Shown piece after piece: positions 16,351-25,211 of a DNA stretch of 64,000 nucleotides. Each line of letters begins with the position of its first letter. The stretch's first letter is position 1. Position numbers and translations under genes: made by a program. Under the pieces are notes generated by a model. The model was given only the letters and a program-made list of their open reading frames with translations, was not told where the DNA came from and ran no database searches. The stretch covers positions 744,001-808,000 of the forward strand of contig NZ_SSSM01000005.1 in NCBI RefSeq assembly GCF_004801885.1, given 5' to 3'. This DNA is from Naasia lichenicola. Lineage in GTDB: Bacteria; Actinomycetota; Actinomycetes; Actinomycetales; Microbacteriaceae.

Positions 16351-17310
16351 TCAGCCCTTCACGCTTCCAGCGAGGATTCCGTTGATGAAATGCCGCTGCA
16401 GCGCGATGAAGAGAACGAGCAGCGGGATGAGTGCGACCGAGCTGGCGGCGAGCAGCTCGCCCGTCACAGTCGCGTAGTCGGCGCCGATCCGGTTGCCCGT
16501 GATGTTCTGCGCCAGCGTCGAGAGGACGACCTGCAGGGTCGCCCTGGCGTCGGAGCTCGCGATCACCACGGGCCAGACGAAGTCGTTGTAGATGTTCATC
16601 AGTGTGAGGACCGCGAGCCCGGCGATGCCAGGTCGGATGACCGGCAGCACCACCCGCCAGAAGATGCCGAACTCGCCGCAGCCGTCCACACGGGCGGCGT
16701 CGAGCAGCTCGTCGGGCACGGCGGCGATGACCTGACGCATCCAGAAGATGGCGAACGCGTCCACCGCGCCCGGCAGGATCAGCGCCTGGTACGTGTTGAC
16801 CCAGCCCAGCTGCTTCATCTCGAGCAGCAGGGGGATGATCAGCACGATCGTCGGCAGCATGAGCGTGACCAGCACGGCGCCGAAGATCAGGTTCTTGCCC
16901 CGGAAGTCGTACTTCGCGAAGGCGTAGGCGGCGAGTGGAGCGCAGAAAAGGGTGATGGTGCCCTTGACGAGCAGCACGATTCCGGTGTTGACGAAGCCCG
17001 ATCCGATCGGCACGTCCTCGAACATCGCCGTGTAGTTGTCGAGCGTGAACGTGGTCGGATCGAAGCTCAGCGGTGCGCGGATGATGTCGTTGGCCGGTTT
17101 GAAGGCCGACAGCAGGGCCCAAACGACTGGCGCGAGGAAGCCGATGGTGAGCAGGATCAGGAATACCTGGGCCACGATCATCCCGCCATGTCGACCGCGG
17201 CGCGGTTTGCTGACGAGCTCGGCGGCGTCCGCTCGGCCGTGGCCGGTGGCGGTCTCGTGCAGGGCGCGGGCGGTGGCCGTGATCGGCGTCGGTGTCCTAT
17301 GGATCGTCAT
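16351..17310 (-). CDS. carbohydrate ABC transporter permease, MalG type
   Basis: A 319-residue permease with six hydrophobic helices after a 40-residue polar N-terminus. The EAA loop (DAARVDGCGEFGIFWRVVLPVIRP, quoted in part) that docks onto the ATPase is clear. CUT1-type sugar import partner of the MalF-type protein encoded four bases upstream. No ATPase gene is in the operon; CUT1 systems of actinobacteria often share a general ATPase such as MsiK. Confidence 0.93.
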   Translation of the reverse strand: MTIHRTPTPITATARALHETATGHGRADAAELVSKPRRGRHGGMIVAQVFLILLTIGFLAPVVWALLSAFKPANDIIRAPLSFDPTTFTLDNYTAMFEDVPIGSGFVNTGIVLLVKGTITLFCAPLAAYAFAKYDFRGKNLIFGAVLVTLMLPTIVLIIPLLLEMKQLGWVNTYQALILPGAVDAFAIFWMRQVIAAVPDELLDAARVDGCGEFGIFWRVVLPVIRPGIAGLAVLTLMNIYNDFVWPVVIASSDARATLQVVLSTLAQNITGNRIGADYATVTGELLAASSVALIPLLVLFIALQRHFINGILAGSVKG

Positions 17311-17314
17311 CGCG

Positions 17315-18247
17315 TCAGTCCTTCGCCCGCAGCAGTCGCACGAACACGAGCGACAGCGCCATCACGATGATCACGAGCAGGAACGAGTTGGCCGCGCCGG
17401 TGCCGAGGTCGCCCCGCGTGATGTGGTTGTAGAGGTAGTAGCCGGCCGTGGTCGTCGAGTTGTACGGCCCGCCCTGGGTGACGACGAACGGCTCCGCGAA
17501 CATCTGGAAGACCGCGAGGGTCTGCAGCACGACGGCGAACATGATGGTGCGGCGCAGCAGCGGCACGGTGATGCTCCACAGGGTGCGCAGCCGGGAGGAG
17601 CCGTCGAGTTCGGCAGCCTCGTAGACCGACGAGTCGATGGACTGCAGTCCCGACAACAGGATGATGACGATGAATCCGGTCGTCTTCCAGATGAAGAGCA
17701 GCGCGAGGGTCGGCTTCGACCATTCGCTCGTGGTGAGCCAGCCGATGTCGGGGATTCCGACGAGGTTGAGCACACTGTTGACGGCGCCGTAGTTCTGATC
17801 GAACGCGACGACCCAGATCTGGGCGATCGCGACCAGGGGAGTGACGAACGGCACGATGAACGCGATCCGGTAGATGCTGCGCAGTCTGAGCTTCGCGTTG
17901 TCGAGCAGCACGGCAGCGAGCAGGGCGATCACCAGCTGCGCGGGGATGATCAGCAGCCAGAGCACCCCGGAGTTCGCGAGCGAGCCCCAGAACCCGGAGT
18001 TGCCGAGCAGGTAGGTGTAGTTGTCCCAGCCGACCCATTCGGCGGCGCCCGAGCCGCGCCAGTTGGTGAAGCTCAGGCGTGCCGTGAAGACGAGCGGATA
18101 GATGCTGAAGGCGAGGAAGATCGCGACGAACGGCGCGACGAAGAGGTACGGCGCGAGGCCGCGCTTCGCTCGTGCCGCGGTCATCGGGCGCTTGCGTGCC
18201 GGCGTGATGATCGGACGCTTCGCTCGCGGAGCGATGAGGGTGCTCAT
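17315..18247 (-). CDS. carbohydrate ABC transporter permease, MalF type
   Basis: A 310-residue permease with six to seven helices; the EAA-type loop reads YEAAELDGSSRLRTLW. A basic N-terminus (RAKRP, ARKRP) precedes the first helix. The start is ATG 18247, five bases after GAGG; a GTG two codons upstream overlaps that ribosome site and is less likely. Partner of the MalG-type permease. Confidence 0.92.
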   Translation of the reverse strand: MSTLIAPRAKRPIITPARKRPMTAARAKRGLAPYLFVAPFVAIFLAFSIYPLVFTARLSFTNWRGSGAAEWVGWDNYTYLLGNSGFWGSLANSGVLWLLIIPAQLVIALLAAVLLDNAKLRLRSIYRIAFIVPFVTPLVAIAQIWVVAFDQNYGAVNSVLNLVGIPDIGWLTTSEWSKPTLALLFIWKTTGFIVIILLSGLQSIDSSVYEAAELDGSSRLRTLWSITVPLLRRTIMFAVVLQTLAVFQMFAEPFVVTQGGPYNSTTTAGYYLYNHITRGDLGTGAANSFLLVIIVMALSLVFVRLLRAKD

Positions 18248-18314
18248 GTTCACCTCGCTTTCGGGGTCTGGGAGAGGGGACAGTGGTCGGGAGCCCTGAC
18301 CGGGTGGGACCGCA

Positions 18315-18334
18315 GGCGACGCCGGAGCGTCGCC
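18315..18334 (-). other. intercistronic hairpin between binding-protein and permease genes
   Basis: A perfect 8-bp stem, ggcgacgc/gcgtcgcc, closes a 4-nt loop in the 148-bp gap between the sugar-binding gene and the first permease. In sugar operons such hairpins protect the binding-protein mRNA or partly stop transcription, giving excess binding protein. That role is inferred from position. Confidence 0.6.
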
Positions 18335-18395
18335 CGCGGGGTTCAGCAGTTCAGCTGCCTGACCGGCTGCCCAGCTGGACGATTCGACATACGGG

Positions 18396-19769
18396 CTACT
18401 GCCGATCGACGAGGTTCGACTGGATATCCGCGGTCGACTTCTCGATGACGTCGTCAGGTGTCAGCTCGCCGTCCAGCATCCGCTGGATGTCGTTGCCGAG
18501 GTAGTCCACGGCGCCGGCCCACCAGGTGGGGATCGGTGCGCTGCGGGGGATCTCGGCTCCGGCTTCGGTGGCGACGGCCCAGAGGTCCTGCCCACCCAGC
18601 GCTTCGACGGGGGCGAAAAGCGGCTTCGACGAGTCGGCGGCGGGCTGATAGCTCGGAATCGATGTGTTGAGGCCGTCCGGGTAGACGTCGTTCGGGCCCC
18701 AGACCGCGGTGTAACCGGCTTCGTCGAACATCAGGAACTTGTAGAACAGCCAGGCCAGCTCGGAGTTCTCGCCGTCCTTGGGCAGAGCGAACGAAGACCC
18801 GCCCATTGCGCCGCTGCGTGCTCCGCCCGGCTCGAACGCCGGCAGTGGCATCGCGCGCCAGTCACCGGAGGTCTCGGGCAGCAGCTGCTGCGGGGCGAAG
18901 CTGAACCAGATGGCCCAGGGGTAGAAGACCTCGTTGCCGTTCTCGAGCGAAGCGATGTCAGTCGGGCCGAGGTACTCGGCGCGGGTGCCGAGTCCGTCCT
19001 TCTGCACGGTGTCGAGGAAGCCGAGGATCTGGCGGTATTCGTCGGAGTCGAGGCGCAGGTCGCCGTTCTCGTCGGCGAGGCTGGTGCCGAGCTGGCTCGC
19101 GTACATCTCGAGCTGCAGCTGCCCGAGGAACGGCGACTGCTCCAGGTGGATCGGCTGTGAGCCGGGGACCTTCGCCTGGTACTCGGTGGCCGCGGCGAGC
19201 AGGTCGTCATAGGTCTCGATGCTGGTCGCGTCGATGCCTTGGGCTTCGAGCGCGGTGGCGTTGTAGTAGAGCAGGCCGGGGTTCGAGTCGAACGGGACGC
19301 CGTAGATGCCGCCGTCCACGGAGTTGACGTCGACCTTCTGGGGCGCGATGTCGTCGACGTAGGGCGCGAGCACATCGCTGAGGTCCCACATGTAGTCGGA
19401 AAGGCCCGCGATCTTCGCGTCGTCGAGGAAGACGCCGTCTGGAACGTCGGTTCCAGTGATGAGGGTGTTCTGCAGCTTGGCGTCGATGTCGACTGCCTCG
19501 TGGTTGACGGTGATGTCGGGGTAGACCTGGTTGAAGTCTGCGATCGCGGCGTCGAATACCTCGTAGAGGTCGCCGGAGCGATCCCAGATGGTGATCTCGC
19601 CCGAGGGGGAGTCCTCGCTGGGCGCCTGCAGCTTGGAGCTGCTCGATGACTCGGCGGGGGCGGTGATGTCGGGTCCGCAGGCGGTCAGCCCGAGGACGAC
19701 GGCGGCGGAAAGGCCGAGAGCGGCGATGCGCCTCGGGGAGGCGATTCGCCTCGGTGCATGGTGGTGCAA
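18396..19769 (-). CDS. sugar-binding lipoprotein of ABC transporter (CUT1)
   Basis: A 457-residue extracellular solute-binding protein. A His-rich start and basic region lead to a lipoprotein signal with lipobox LTAC (Cys31 when numbered from TTG 19769). The domain opens with ITIWDRSGDLYEVFDAAIADFNQVYP, typical of family 1 binding proteins. I choose the TTG because it lies six bases from GGAG; an in-frame upstream start at 19856 would put the promoter inside the gene. First gene of the operon, with LacI operators upstream. Confidence 0.9.
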   Translation of the reverse strand: MHHHAPRRIASPRRIAALGLSAAVVLGLTACGPDITAPAESSSSSKLQAPSEDSPSGEITIWDRSGDLYEVFDAAIADFNQVYPDITVNHEAVDIDAKLQNTLITGTDVPDGVFLDDAKIAGLSDYMWDLSDVLAPYVDDIAPQKVDVNSVDGGIYGVPFDSNPGLLYYNATALEAQGIDATSIETYDDLLAAATEYQAKVPGSQPIHLEQSPFLGQLQLEMYASQLGTSLADENGDLRLDSDEYRQILGFLDTVQKDGLGTRAEYLGPTDIASLENGNEVFYPWAIWFSFAPQQLLPETSGDWRAMPLPAFEPGGARSGAMGGSSFALPKDGENSELAWLFYKFLMFDEAGYTAVWGPNDVYPDGLNTSIPSYQPAADSSKPLFAPVEALGGQDLWAVATEAGAEIPRSAPIPTWWAGAVDYLGNDIQRMLDGELTPDDVIEKSTADIQSNLVDRQ

Positions 19770-19833
19770 GTGACACTCCTTCGTGACGTGGCCCCGTTCG
19801 CGACCAGAGTCGCACCTCGACAGGGCCGATGCG

Positions 19834-19890
19834 TTTGCCAACGTGAGCAAAACCATAGACCTTCTTTGCTAACGTTGCAAACGCTATGCT
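19834..19890. promoter_or_regulatory. divergent promoters with two LacI-family operators
   Basis: Operator 1 (19834-19851) has the form TTTGCnnACGTnnGCAAA. Operator 2 (19865-19881) begins with the same TTTGC(T)AACGT and ends in GCAAA, one base shorter. On the minus strand, TTGCAA (19875-19880), a 17-bp spacer and TATGGT (19852-19857) form a good promoter for the sugar operon, its -35 inside operator 2. On the plus strand TATGCT (19885-19890) is a likely -10 for the regulator. Repressor binding should shut both. Confidence 0.82.
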
Positions 19891-19916
19891 GGAGCTTCAT
19901 TTCGAGGAGGTGCCCC

Positions 19917-20927
19917 ATGCCCGCAACGCTGCGCGATGTCGCCGAGCGCGCCCAGGTGTCGATGCGCACGGTCTCGAATGTGGTCAGCGGGTACACGCAC
20001 GTCAGCGAGAAGATGCGCAAGCGCGTGCTCGAGGTCATCGACGAGCTCGACTATCGGCCGAATCCGGTCGCGCGATCGCTGCGCACCGGTCGGACCGGTC
20101 TCCTCGCCCTCGTGGTCCCGGAGATCGACGTGCCCTACTTCAGTGCGTTGGCCCGAGATGTGATCAACGCAGCCGCCGCCTTCGGCTATCGGGTGATGGT
20201 GGATCAGACCGGGCATGACCATGATCAGGAGCGCGAGCTTCTGACCGGTGCCGACCGCACGATGCTCTTCGACGGCATACTGTTCAGCCCGCTCGTCACC
20301 AAGGCTGAGTTGCTCGAGATGAGCTCGCCGACGCGGATGCCGATCGTGCTGCTCGGTGAGCACGAGTTCGACGGCCGGTACGACCACGTCGCCATCGACA
20401 ATGTGCGTGCCGCTCACGATGCGGTGGCCCATCTGATCGCGAGCGGGCGAACGCGGATCGCGGCTATCGGAGCGCAGCCGCTCGAGGAGTACGCGACGCC
20501 GCAGCAGCGCACCGCCGGCTACGAGTCTGCGCTGAGCGAGGCGGGCATCGACATCGATCCGCGACTGGCCAAGCCGGCTGCGCACTACAGTCGGGCGGAC
20601 GGGTATCGGGCTGCGGCGGAGCTGCTCGCGCAGTCGCGGCGGCCCGATGCGATCTTCTGCTTCTCGGACCTGCTCGCCATGGGTGCCATGCGCGCCATCT
20701 TCGACGCCGGGCTGAGCATTCCGGAAGATGTGGCCATCATCGGCGTCGACGACATCGAGGAGGGCCGCTATTCGAGGCCCTCTCTCAGCACCGTCTCGCT
20801 GGACACCGCGTTCATCGCCGAGCAGGCGATCGCCCGAGTGACGGCACGGATCGACGAGCCGGAGCTGCCGCCGCGGGAGGTCGTCGCTCCTCATGCTCTG
20901 GTTGTGCGGGAGAGCACCGCCCACTAG
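19917..20927 (+). CDS. LacI-family transcriptional repressor of the sugar operon
   Basis: A 336-residue repressor. HTH at residues 3-25 (LRDVAERAQVSMRTVSNVV), hinge helix RPNPVARSLRTGR, then a periplasmic-binding-like effector domain (about 60-330). ATG start after GAGGAGG. It is divergent from the ABC/GH2 operon, with two LacI-type operators between them, so it very likely represses that operon and itself, released by the imported sugar or a cleavage product. The fit of operators, repressor and operon is seen directly; the inducer is unknown. Confidence 0.92.
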   Translation: MPATLRDVAERAQVSMRTVSNVVSGYTHVSEKMRKRVLEVIDELDYRPNPVARSLRTGRTGLLALVVPEIDVPYFSALARDVINAAAAFGYRVMVDQTGHDHDQERELLTGADRTMLFDGILFSPLVTKAELLEMSSPTRMPIVLLGEHEFDGRYDHVAIDNVRAAHDAVAHLIASGRTRIAAIGAQPLEEYATPQQRTAGYESALSEAGIDIDPRLAKPAAHYSRADGYRAAAELLAQSRRPDAIFCFSDLLAMGAMRAIFDAGLSIPEDVAIIGVDDIEEGRYSRPSLSTVSLDTAFIAEQAIARVTARIDEPELPPREVVAPHALVVRESTAH

Positions 20928-20960
20928 GTGCGGGAGGCGCGACTCGGGATCTCGCCGATG

Positions 20961-21039
20961 TGACGCGGATGGCCGGCTTGATTGCGTCTAGCCAGCCATC
21001 TGCGTCACACGGAACGGCGGGAGTCAGCCATCTGCGTCA
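20961..21039. repeat. triple 13-mer repeat forming a terminator-like stem
   Basis: gccatctgcgtca occurs at 20995-21007 and 21027-21039, and its near-perfect reverse complement tgacgcggatggc at 20961-20973. The first two copies can form a stem of about 17 bp between the convergent lacI and response-regulator genes. The third copy competes for the same partner. Confidence 0.7.
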
Positions 21040-21062
21040 CTTCGACGCGCGTCAGCGAGCCA

Positions 21063-21722
21063 TCAGCCCACGAGGTCGCGGCGCTCCCGCAGGTAGGTGA
21101 CCACCGCGCGCACGCGGCGGTTCTCCTTCGAGTCCTCTCGCAGCCCGAGCTTGGCGAAGACCGAGCTGACGTGGGTCTCCACCGTGCGCTCCGCGAGCCA
21201 CAGCCGTGCCGCGATCGCGGCGTTGGACAGGCCCTCCGCCATCAGCTCGAGAACCGTCCGCTCGCGCGCGGTCAGGGCGTCGAGCGGTCGAGGTGCCGCC
21301 GTCGGATGCAGCAGGGCCGCGATGACGGACGGATCCAGCGCCGAACCGCCCTTCGCGACCCGCTTCACCGCATCGAGGAATGCATCCACGTCGAGGATCC
21401 GATCCTTGAGCAGGTAGCCGAAGCCTCCGCCGCTCGTCACCAGGTCGACCGCGAACTCGGCCTCCAGATGCTGCGACAGCACGAGGATCCCGATCTCCGG
21501 ATGGCGTCTGCGCACCTCGACCGCCGCGCGAGCCCCCTCATCCCGGAAGTCGGGCGGCATCCGGATGTCCGTGATGACGAGATCCGGCTCGTGCTCCGCG
21601 GTCAGCGCGAGCAGCATGGTGGCGTCGCCGCATCGGCCGACGATCTCATGGCCGTCGTCCTCCAGCAGGCCCGCGATGCCCTCCCGCAGCAGCACGGTGT
21701 CCTCCGCTATGACGATCCGCAT
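21063..21722 (-). CDS. response regulator, NarL/LuxR type
   Basis: A 219-residue regulator. Receiver domain 1-120 with acidic pair Glu7/Asp8, phosphoacceptor Asp52 (VITDIRMPP) and Lys in YLLKDR. LuxR-type HTH at about 150-210 ([25 protein letters not shown], quoted in part). It is encoded three bases after the sensor kinase stop and is its partner. Targets unknown. Confidence 0.93.
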   Translation of the reverse strand: MRIVIAEDTVLLREGIAGLLEDDGHEIVGRCGDATMLLALTAEHEPDLVITDIRMPPDFRDEGARAAVEVRRRHPEIGILVLSQHLEAEFAVDLVTSGGGFGYLLKDRILDVDAFLDAVKRVAKGGSALDPSVIAALLHPTAAPRPLDALTARERTVLELMAEGLSNAAIAARLWLAERTVETHVSSVFAKLGLREDSKENRRVRAVVTYLRERRDLVG

Positions 21723-21725
21723 GGC

Positions 21726-23813
21726 TCAGTCCTGTCCGACGAGACGAGAAGGATCGGATGCGGTCCCTGCCAGTGGCAGCGTCAGCGTGACGGACGTGCC
21801 CTCCCCGGGCTCGCTCGAGATGCGCACGGTCCCGCCGAGGGCCGCGGCCCGGTCCGCGATCCCCGTCAGTCCGCCGGACCCCGGGCGGGCGAGCGCGCCG
21901 CCGCGCCCGTCATCCCGCACCGTGAGCAGCAGCTCGTCGTCGGTCAGATCGCCGGTCACCGCGAGCCGCGAGGCGTCCGCATGCTTGATGGCGTTGGTGA
22001 TGATCTCGCAGGCGATGAAGTACGCGGTATCGGTGACGCTGCTCGCGAGCGATGCGGTGGGCGGCACTCTCAATTCGATGGGGATGGGACTGTCCGTCGC
22101 GATGTCCTGCAGCGCCGCGGTCAGGCCGTCGTCGAGGCGGGCAGGGCGCAGGCCGCTGGCGATGCTGCGCAGTTCGGTAACCGTCGCCTGCACCTGTCCG
22201 ACGGCGTTGTCCAGGGCAGGGGAGAGCACGCGCGCGTCGCCTGGCAGAGATCGCTGGATGCGCCGAAGTGCGACGCCGAGCACGATCAGCCGCTGCTGCG
22301 CCCCGTCGTGCAGGTCGCGCTCCAGCCTGCGGCGCTCCTCGGCGCCCGCCTCGACGATGCGGGCACGCGAACTCTCGATCTCGGCCAGATGGCGTCGCGT
22401 CTCCGAGTAGAGATGCAGGATGGCGAGGGGCACGGCGCTCTCGGCGACCACGGCGTCGAGGAGCTGCGGGGAGTAGCTGGTCTCACTCCGATGCTCGATG
22501 GCCGCGATCTCGACTCCGGCATAGGCGACGGCCGTCACGTGTCGCGGCGACTCGCGGTCCGGCACACCGGCCGATCCGTCGACCAGGCGCCAGATGCCCT
22601 CGTCTCCATCGAGCAGCCACACCCGTGCGGTCGGATCGCCGAGCGCCAGCCGCAGGCAGTCCTCGACCTCGTACGGGTCCACCCGTCCGCGGTGCAGTCG
22701 ATCGCTGAACTCCCGGATGCGCGCGCGGGCTTTGACCGTATGGGGCGCGATGGCCCGGTCGACCAGCTTCTGCACGCGGGCGCGCGCGGAGAAGAACAGG
22801 GTGGCCGCGAGAGCCGTGGCGATCGCTGTGGTGGGCACCGATCCGCCGCCCGCCAGGAGTCCGACCAGGAGGGCGGCGGCGGCGAAGGTGACGGTGACGA
22901 GCGCGGCCAGCACCGCGTAGACCGCTGCCCGGTTGAGCAGGTGCTCGATGCCGTAGAGGCCGTGCCGCGTGATGGCCACCACGATCGCCGTCGCGACGGC
23001 GAGCTGAGCGAGATCGACCGGCAGGATGCTCCACATCAGCGGGATCGCATACGCGACCACGGCGAGCACGCAGGTCACGAGCGCGATCGGCGCCAGAACG
23101 ATCACGCTGGCCAGCCAGAGCTGCTGCAATCGGGCTTCGCCTCCAGTGGTGCGGGTGCGGCGGAGCACGAGGATGACGCTGCCGATCATCGCGCCGAAGA
23201 ATCCCAGCCAGCCGAGCAGGAAGAGCACGCTCAGCGCCGGCTCTCCCGCCGCCCAGAGCATCGGATTCGCCAAACTCTCGAAAGGCGGGGGAGTGTTCGT
23301 GAACGTCGTGATCGAGGTCGCGACTATCGCCCCAGCTGACACCAGCAGGCTCCAGAACAGCATGCGTGCAGCGCGGGTCGTGAGTCGTCCGGAAGGGAAG
23401 ATCAGCGCGACCGTGACGGGCCAGCCGTAGAGCACCGGGAAGAGGGCGTTCGCAAGGACCGCAAGGGCCGCCCCCGTAGAGAGGTCCGCAGGTCCGACGA
23501 CGGTGAGCACGAGGTGCGCCGTGCTGAACAGGGCGACGGATGCGGTGACGAGCAGCCCGATCCAGGCCATGAAGGCACCCACCCGGTTGCGGGGCTGCTG
23601 CCAGCAGATGAGCAGTGCGACGGCTGGTGCGGCGAGCGATCCGAGGTAGTCCAAGGGCACCAACCAGACCGGCATCTCGACCCAGCTGCCACCCGCGGCG
23701 ACGTCGACCGTGATCCGATACACCAGCACGGCGAACGCCAGCAGCGCTCCTGCGAGCGCCGTCCACGCGCCGACCCGCGACGGAGTCGTCGAGTGCGCTC
23801 GCGGTCCGAACAT
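21726..23813 (-). CDS. sensor histidine kinase with multi-pass membrane N-terminus
   Basis: A 695-residue kinase. Around ten hydrophobic helices fill residues 20-330, then a linker or GAF-like region (about 350-470). The HisKA_3 dimerisation domain carries phospho-acceptor His502 in RDLHDGAQQRL, and a HATPase domain follows with VRDDGRGGA and GGLTGIADRAAALGG. The long membrane part suggests it senses a membrane or lipid signal; the ligand is unknown. Forms a two-component system with the 21063 product. Confidence 0.92.
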   Translation of the reverse strand: MFGPRAHSTTPSRVGAWTALAGALLAFAVLVYRITVDVAAGGSWVEMPVWLVPLDYLGSLAAPAVALLICWQQPRNRVGAFMAWIGLLVTASVALFSTAHLVLTVVGPADLSTGAALAVLANALFPVLYGWPVTVALIFPSGRLTTRAARMLFWSLLVSAGAIVATSITTFTNTPPPFESLANPMLWAAGEPALSVLFLLGWLGFFGAMIGSVILVLRRTRTTGGEARLQQLWLASVIVLAPIALVTCVLAVVAYAIPLMWSILPVDLAQLAVATAIVVAITRHGLYGIEHLLNRAAVYAVLAALVTVTFAAAALLVGLLAGGGSVPTTAIATALAATLFFSARARVQKLVDRAIAPHTVKARARIREFSDRLHRGRVDPYEVEDCLRLALGDPTARVWLLDGDEGIWRLVDGSAGVPDRESPRHVTAVAYAGVEIAAIEHRSETSYSPQLLDAVVAESAVPLAILHLYSETRRHLAEIESSRARIVEAGAEERRRLERDLHDGAQQRLIVLGVALRRIQRSLPGDARVLSPALDNAVGQVQATVTELRSIASGLRPARLDDGLTAALQDIATDSPIPIELRVPPTASLASSVTDTAYFIACEIITNAIKHADASRLAVTGDLTDDELLLTVRDDGRGGALARPGSGGLTGIADRAAALGGTVRISSEPGEGTSVTLTLPLAGTASDPSRLVGQD

Positions 23814-23896
23814 GGGCTCATCCTAGGAACCGCACTTCGTCGGCCGCATCGCGGGAAACCCGCATCTTCGATCGATCATGACCGCCGGGCCGAAAG

Positions 23897-24376
23897 TCAG
23901 GACCTCAGGTAGACGCTGGCCACGGCTGTGACCACCGTGCCGGCGAGTGCTGCCGCATTCGTTCCCACCCGGAAGGCGAAGTACCGCTCCCACTGGGCGC
24001 GCACCTTCTCCCAGTCGGACGGCACGTCGGCGACCGTCCACGCCGACATGCGCCGGTTGATCGGCAGGTCTCCTCGCAGGATGGCCACGAGAGTCGCGAT
24101 GAGCGCCGCCAGCGACACGACCGAGGCGATCGTCGCAAGCGCCTGACCGGAGATCGCTGCCGCGACCACGGTGGCCGACACCGCCAGCAGGCCCACCTGC
24201 ATCAGCGGTTTCGCCAGTCTCGGCGCCGAGATGTCGAGCGCGTGCTTCACGGGGATGTAGGTGCCCGCCGATTGAGCCCGCAGCGCGGGGTTGAGCGAGA
24301 CCTGGCCGAAGAGGTGCACTCCGAGGAGGAGCGAGACCAGGAAGAGTGAGCCGAGGGAGAGCACGAACAGCACCAT
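23897..24376 (-). CDS. DUF1772 (anthrone-oxygenase-like) membrane protein
   Basis: A 159-residue protein with four helices. The loop NRRMSAWTVADVPSDWEKVRAQWERYFAFR is the hallmark of DUF1772, a family related to anthrone oxygenases. It is divergent from a TetR gene across a shared operator, so its expression is probably ligand-induced. Function unproven. Confidence 0.78.
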   Translation of the reverse strand: MVLFVLSLGSLFLVSLLLGVHLFGQVSLNPALRAQSAGTYIPVKHALDISAPRLAKPLMQVGLLAVSATVVAAAISGQALATIASVVSLAALIATLVAILRGDLPINRRMSAWTVADVPSDWEKVRAQWERYFAFRVGTNAAALAGTVVTAVASVYLRS

Positions 24377-24395
24377 GTGGCATCTCGTTCTTTCG

Positions 24396-24412
24396 ATACA
24401 ATGACCTTGTAT
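24396..24412. promoter_or_regulatory. TetR-type operator between DUF1772 and TetR genes
   Basis: A perfect inverted repeat ATACAA-5-TTGTAT lies between the divergent starts, 20 bases upstream of the DUF1772 ATG. Size and place suit a TetR dimer repressing both genes. Confidence 0.78.
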
Positions 24413-24422
24413 TCAATTGAGG

Positions 24423-25076
24423 ATGGACCCGTTGGAAGACCCTGTCAAGAGAGGTCGCACCTACGACGTGTCGGGTCGCCAGGAGCGCACCCGGCTCAGT
24501 CGCCAGAGGGTGCTGCGCGAGGCTCTCCGACTGATGAGCTCGAGCGGCTACGTGGCGACGACCGTCCCCCAGGTCGCAGAAGGGGCGGGGGTCTCCGTCG
24601 AGTTCATCTACAAGCAGATGGGCGACAAGGCGGCCCTGGCGCGTCAGGTCCTCGAATTCGCCCTGGTCGGAGACGACGACCACCTGGAGATGCGCGATCG
24701 ACCGATCATCCAGCGGATGATCGAGGAGCGGGATCCCTTCCAGGTCACGATGCTCTACGCCGACATGGCTGGAGGAATCAACGCTCGAGCGGGCGCGTTC
24801 CTCGTCGCGCTCGCCGCCGCGGCTCCGACGAATCCAGCGGTCGAGGAGCTCTCGAAGCGCGCTGCCGTCTCACGGCGTGCCGGTGCGCGGTCGTTCGTGC
24901 GCGATGTCGCGGGCAAGACGGAGCTGTCGGTTCCGGTCAGCTCCGCCGTCGACGGTGTGTGGGCGCTGACCAGTCCAGAGCTGCATCGCATGCTCGTGGG
25001 GGAGCGGGGATGGTCTGAGGAGCGATACACGCAGTGGCTCGGTGAGACTCTGGCTCACGCCCTGCGGCTTGCGTGA
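24423..25076 (+). CDS. TetR-family regulator
   Basis: A 217-residue regulator with HTH at about 35-65 (YVATTVPQVAEGAGVSVEFIYKQMGDKAAL, quoted in part) and a helical ligand domain. ATG 24423 is preceded only by AGG at one base distance; a TTG at 24432 with GAGG upstream is an alternative, and would remove three residues. Likely represses the divergent DUF1772 gene. Confidence 0.87.
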   Translation: MDPLEDPVKRGRTYDVSGRQERTRLSRQRVLREALRLMSSSGYVATTVPQVAEGAGVSVEFIYKQMGDKAALARQVLEFALVGDDDHLEMRDRPIIQRMIEERDPFQVTMLYADMAGGINARAGAFLVALAAAAPTNPAVEELSKRAAVSRRAGARSFVRDVAGKTELSVPVSSAVDGVWALTSPELHRMLVGERGWSEERYTQWLGETLAHALRLA

Positions 25077-25211
25077 TGCGGTGACCTCGAGCGGGTGGCC
25101 CTGAGCTGGTGATCGTGAGCTGGCCACCGAGCGGGTGACCGATCCGGATACCGTGGTTGGGGGGACGCGCTCGCTCGGCGCGAATGGCTGCCTGCAGAAG
25201 GAGACCGGAAG

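Noticed and set aside
14228-17122. Longer GH2 frame starting at 17122
   Set aside because: The extra 259 codons overlap the permease gene and have no sugar-binding or signal sequence; ATG 16345 follows directly after the permease stop and begins the known N-terminal region.
20982-23339. Very long plus-strand open frame (785 codons) opposite the two-component genes
   Set aside because: It is antisense to a clear sensor kinase and response regulator. Its product is rich in Arg, Gly and Asp with no domain, the usual mirror image of high-GC coding sequence.
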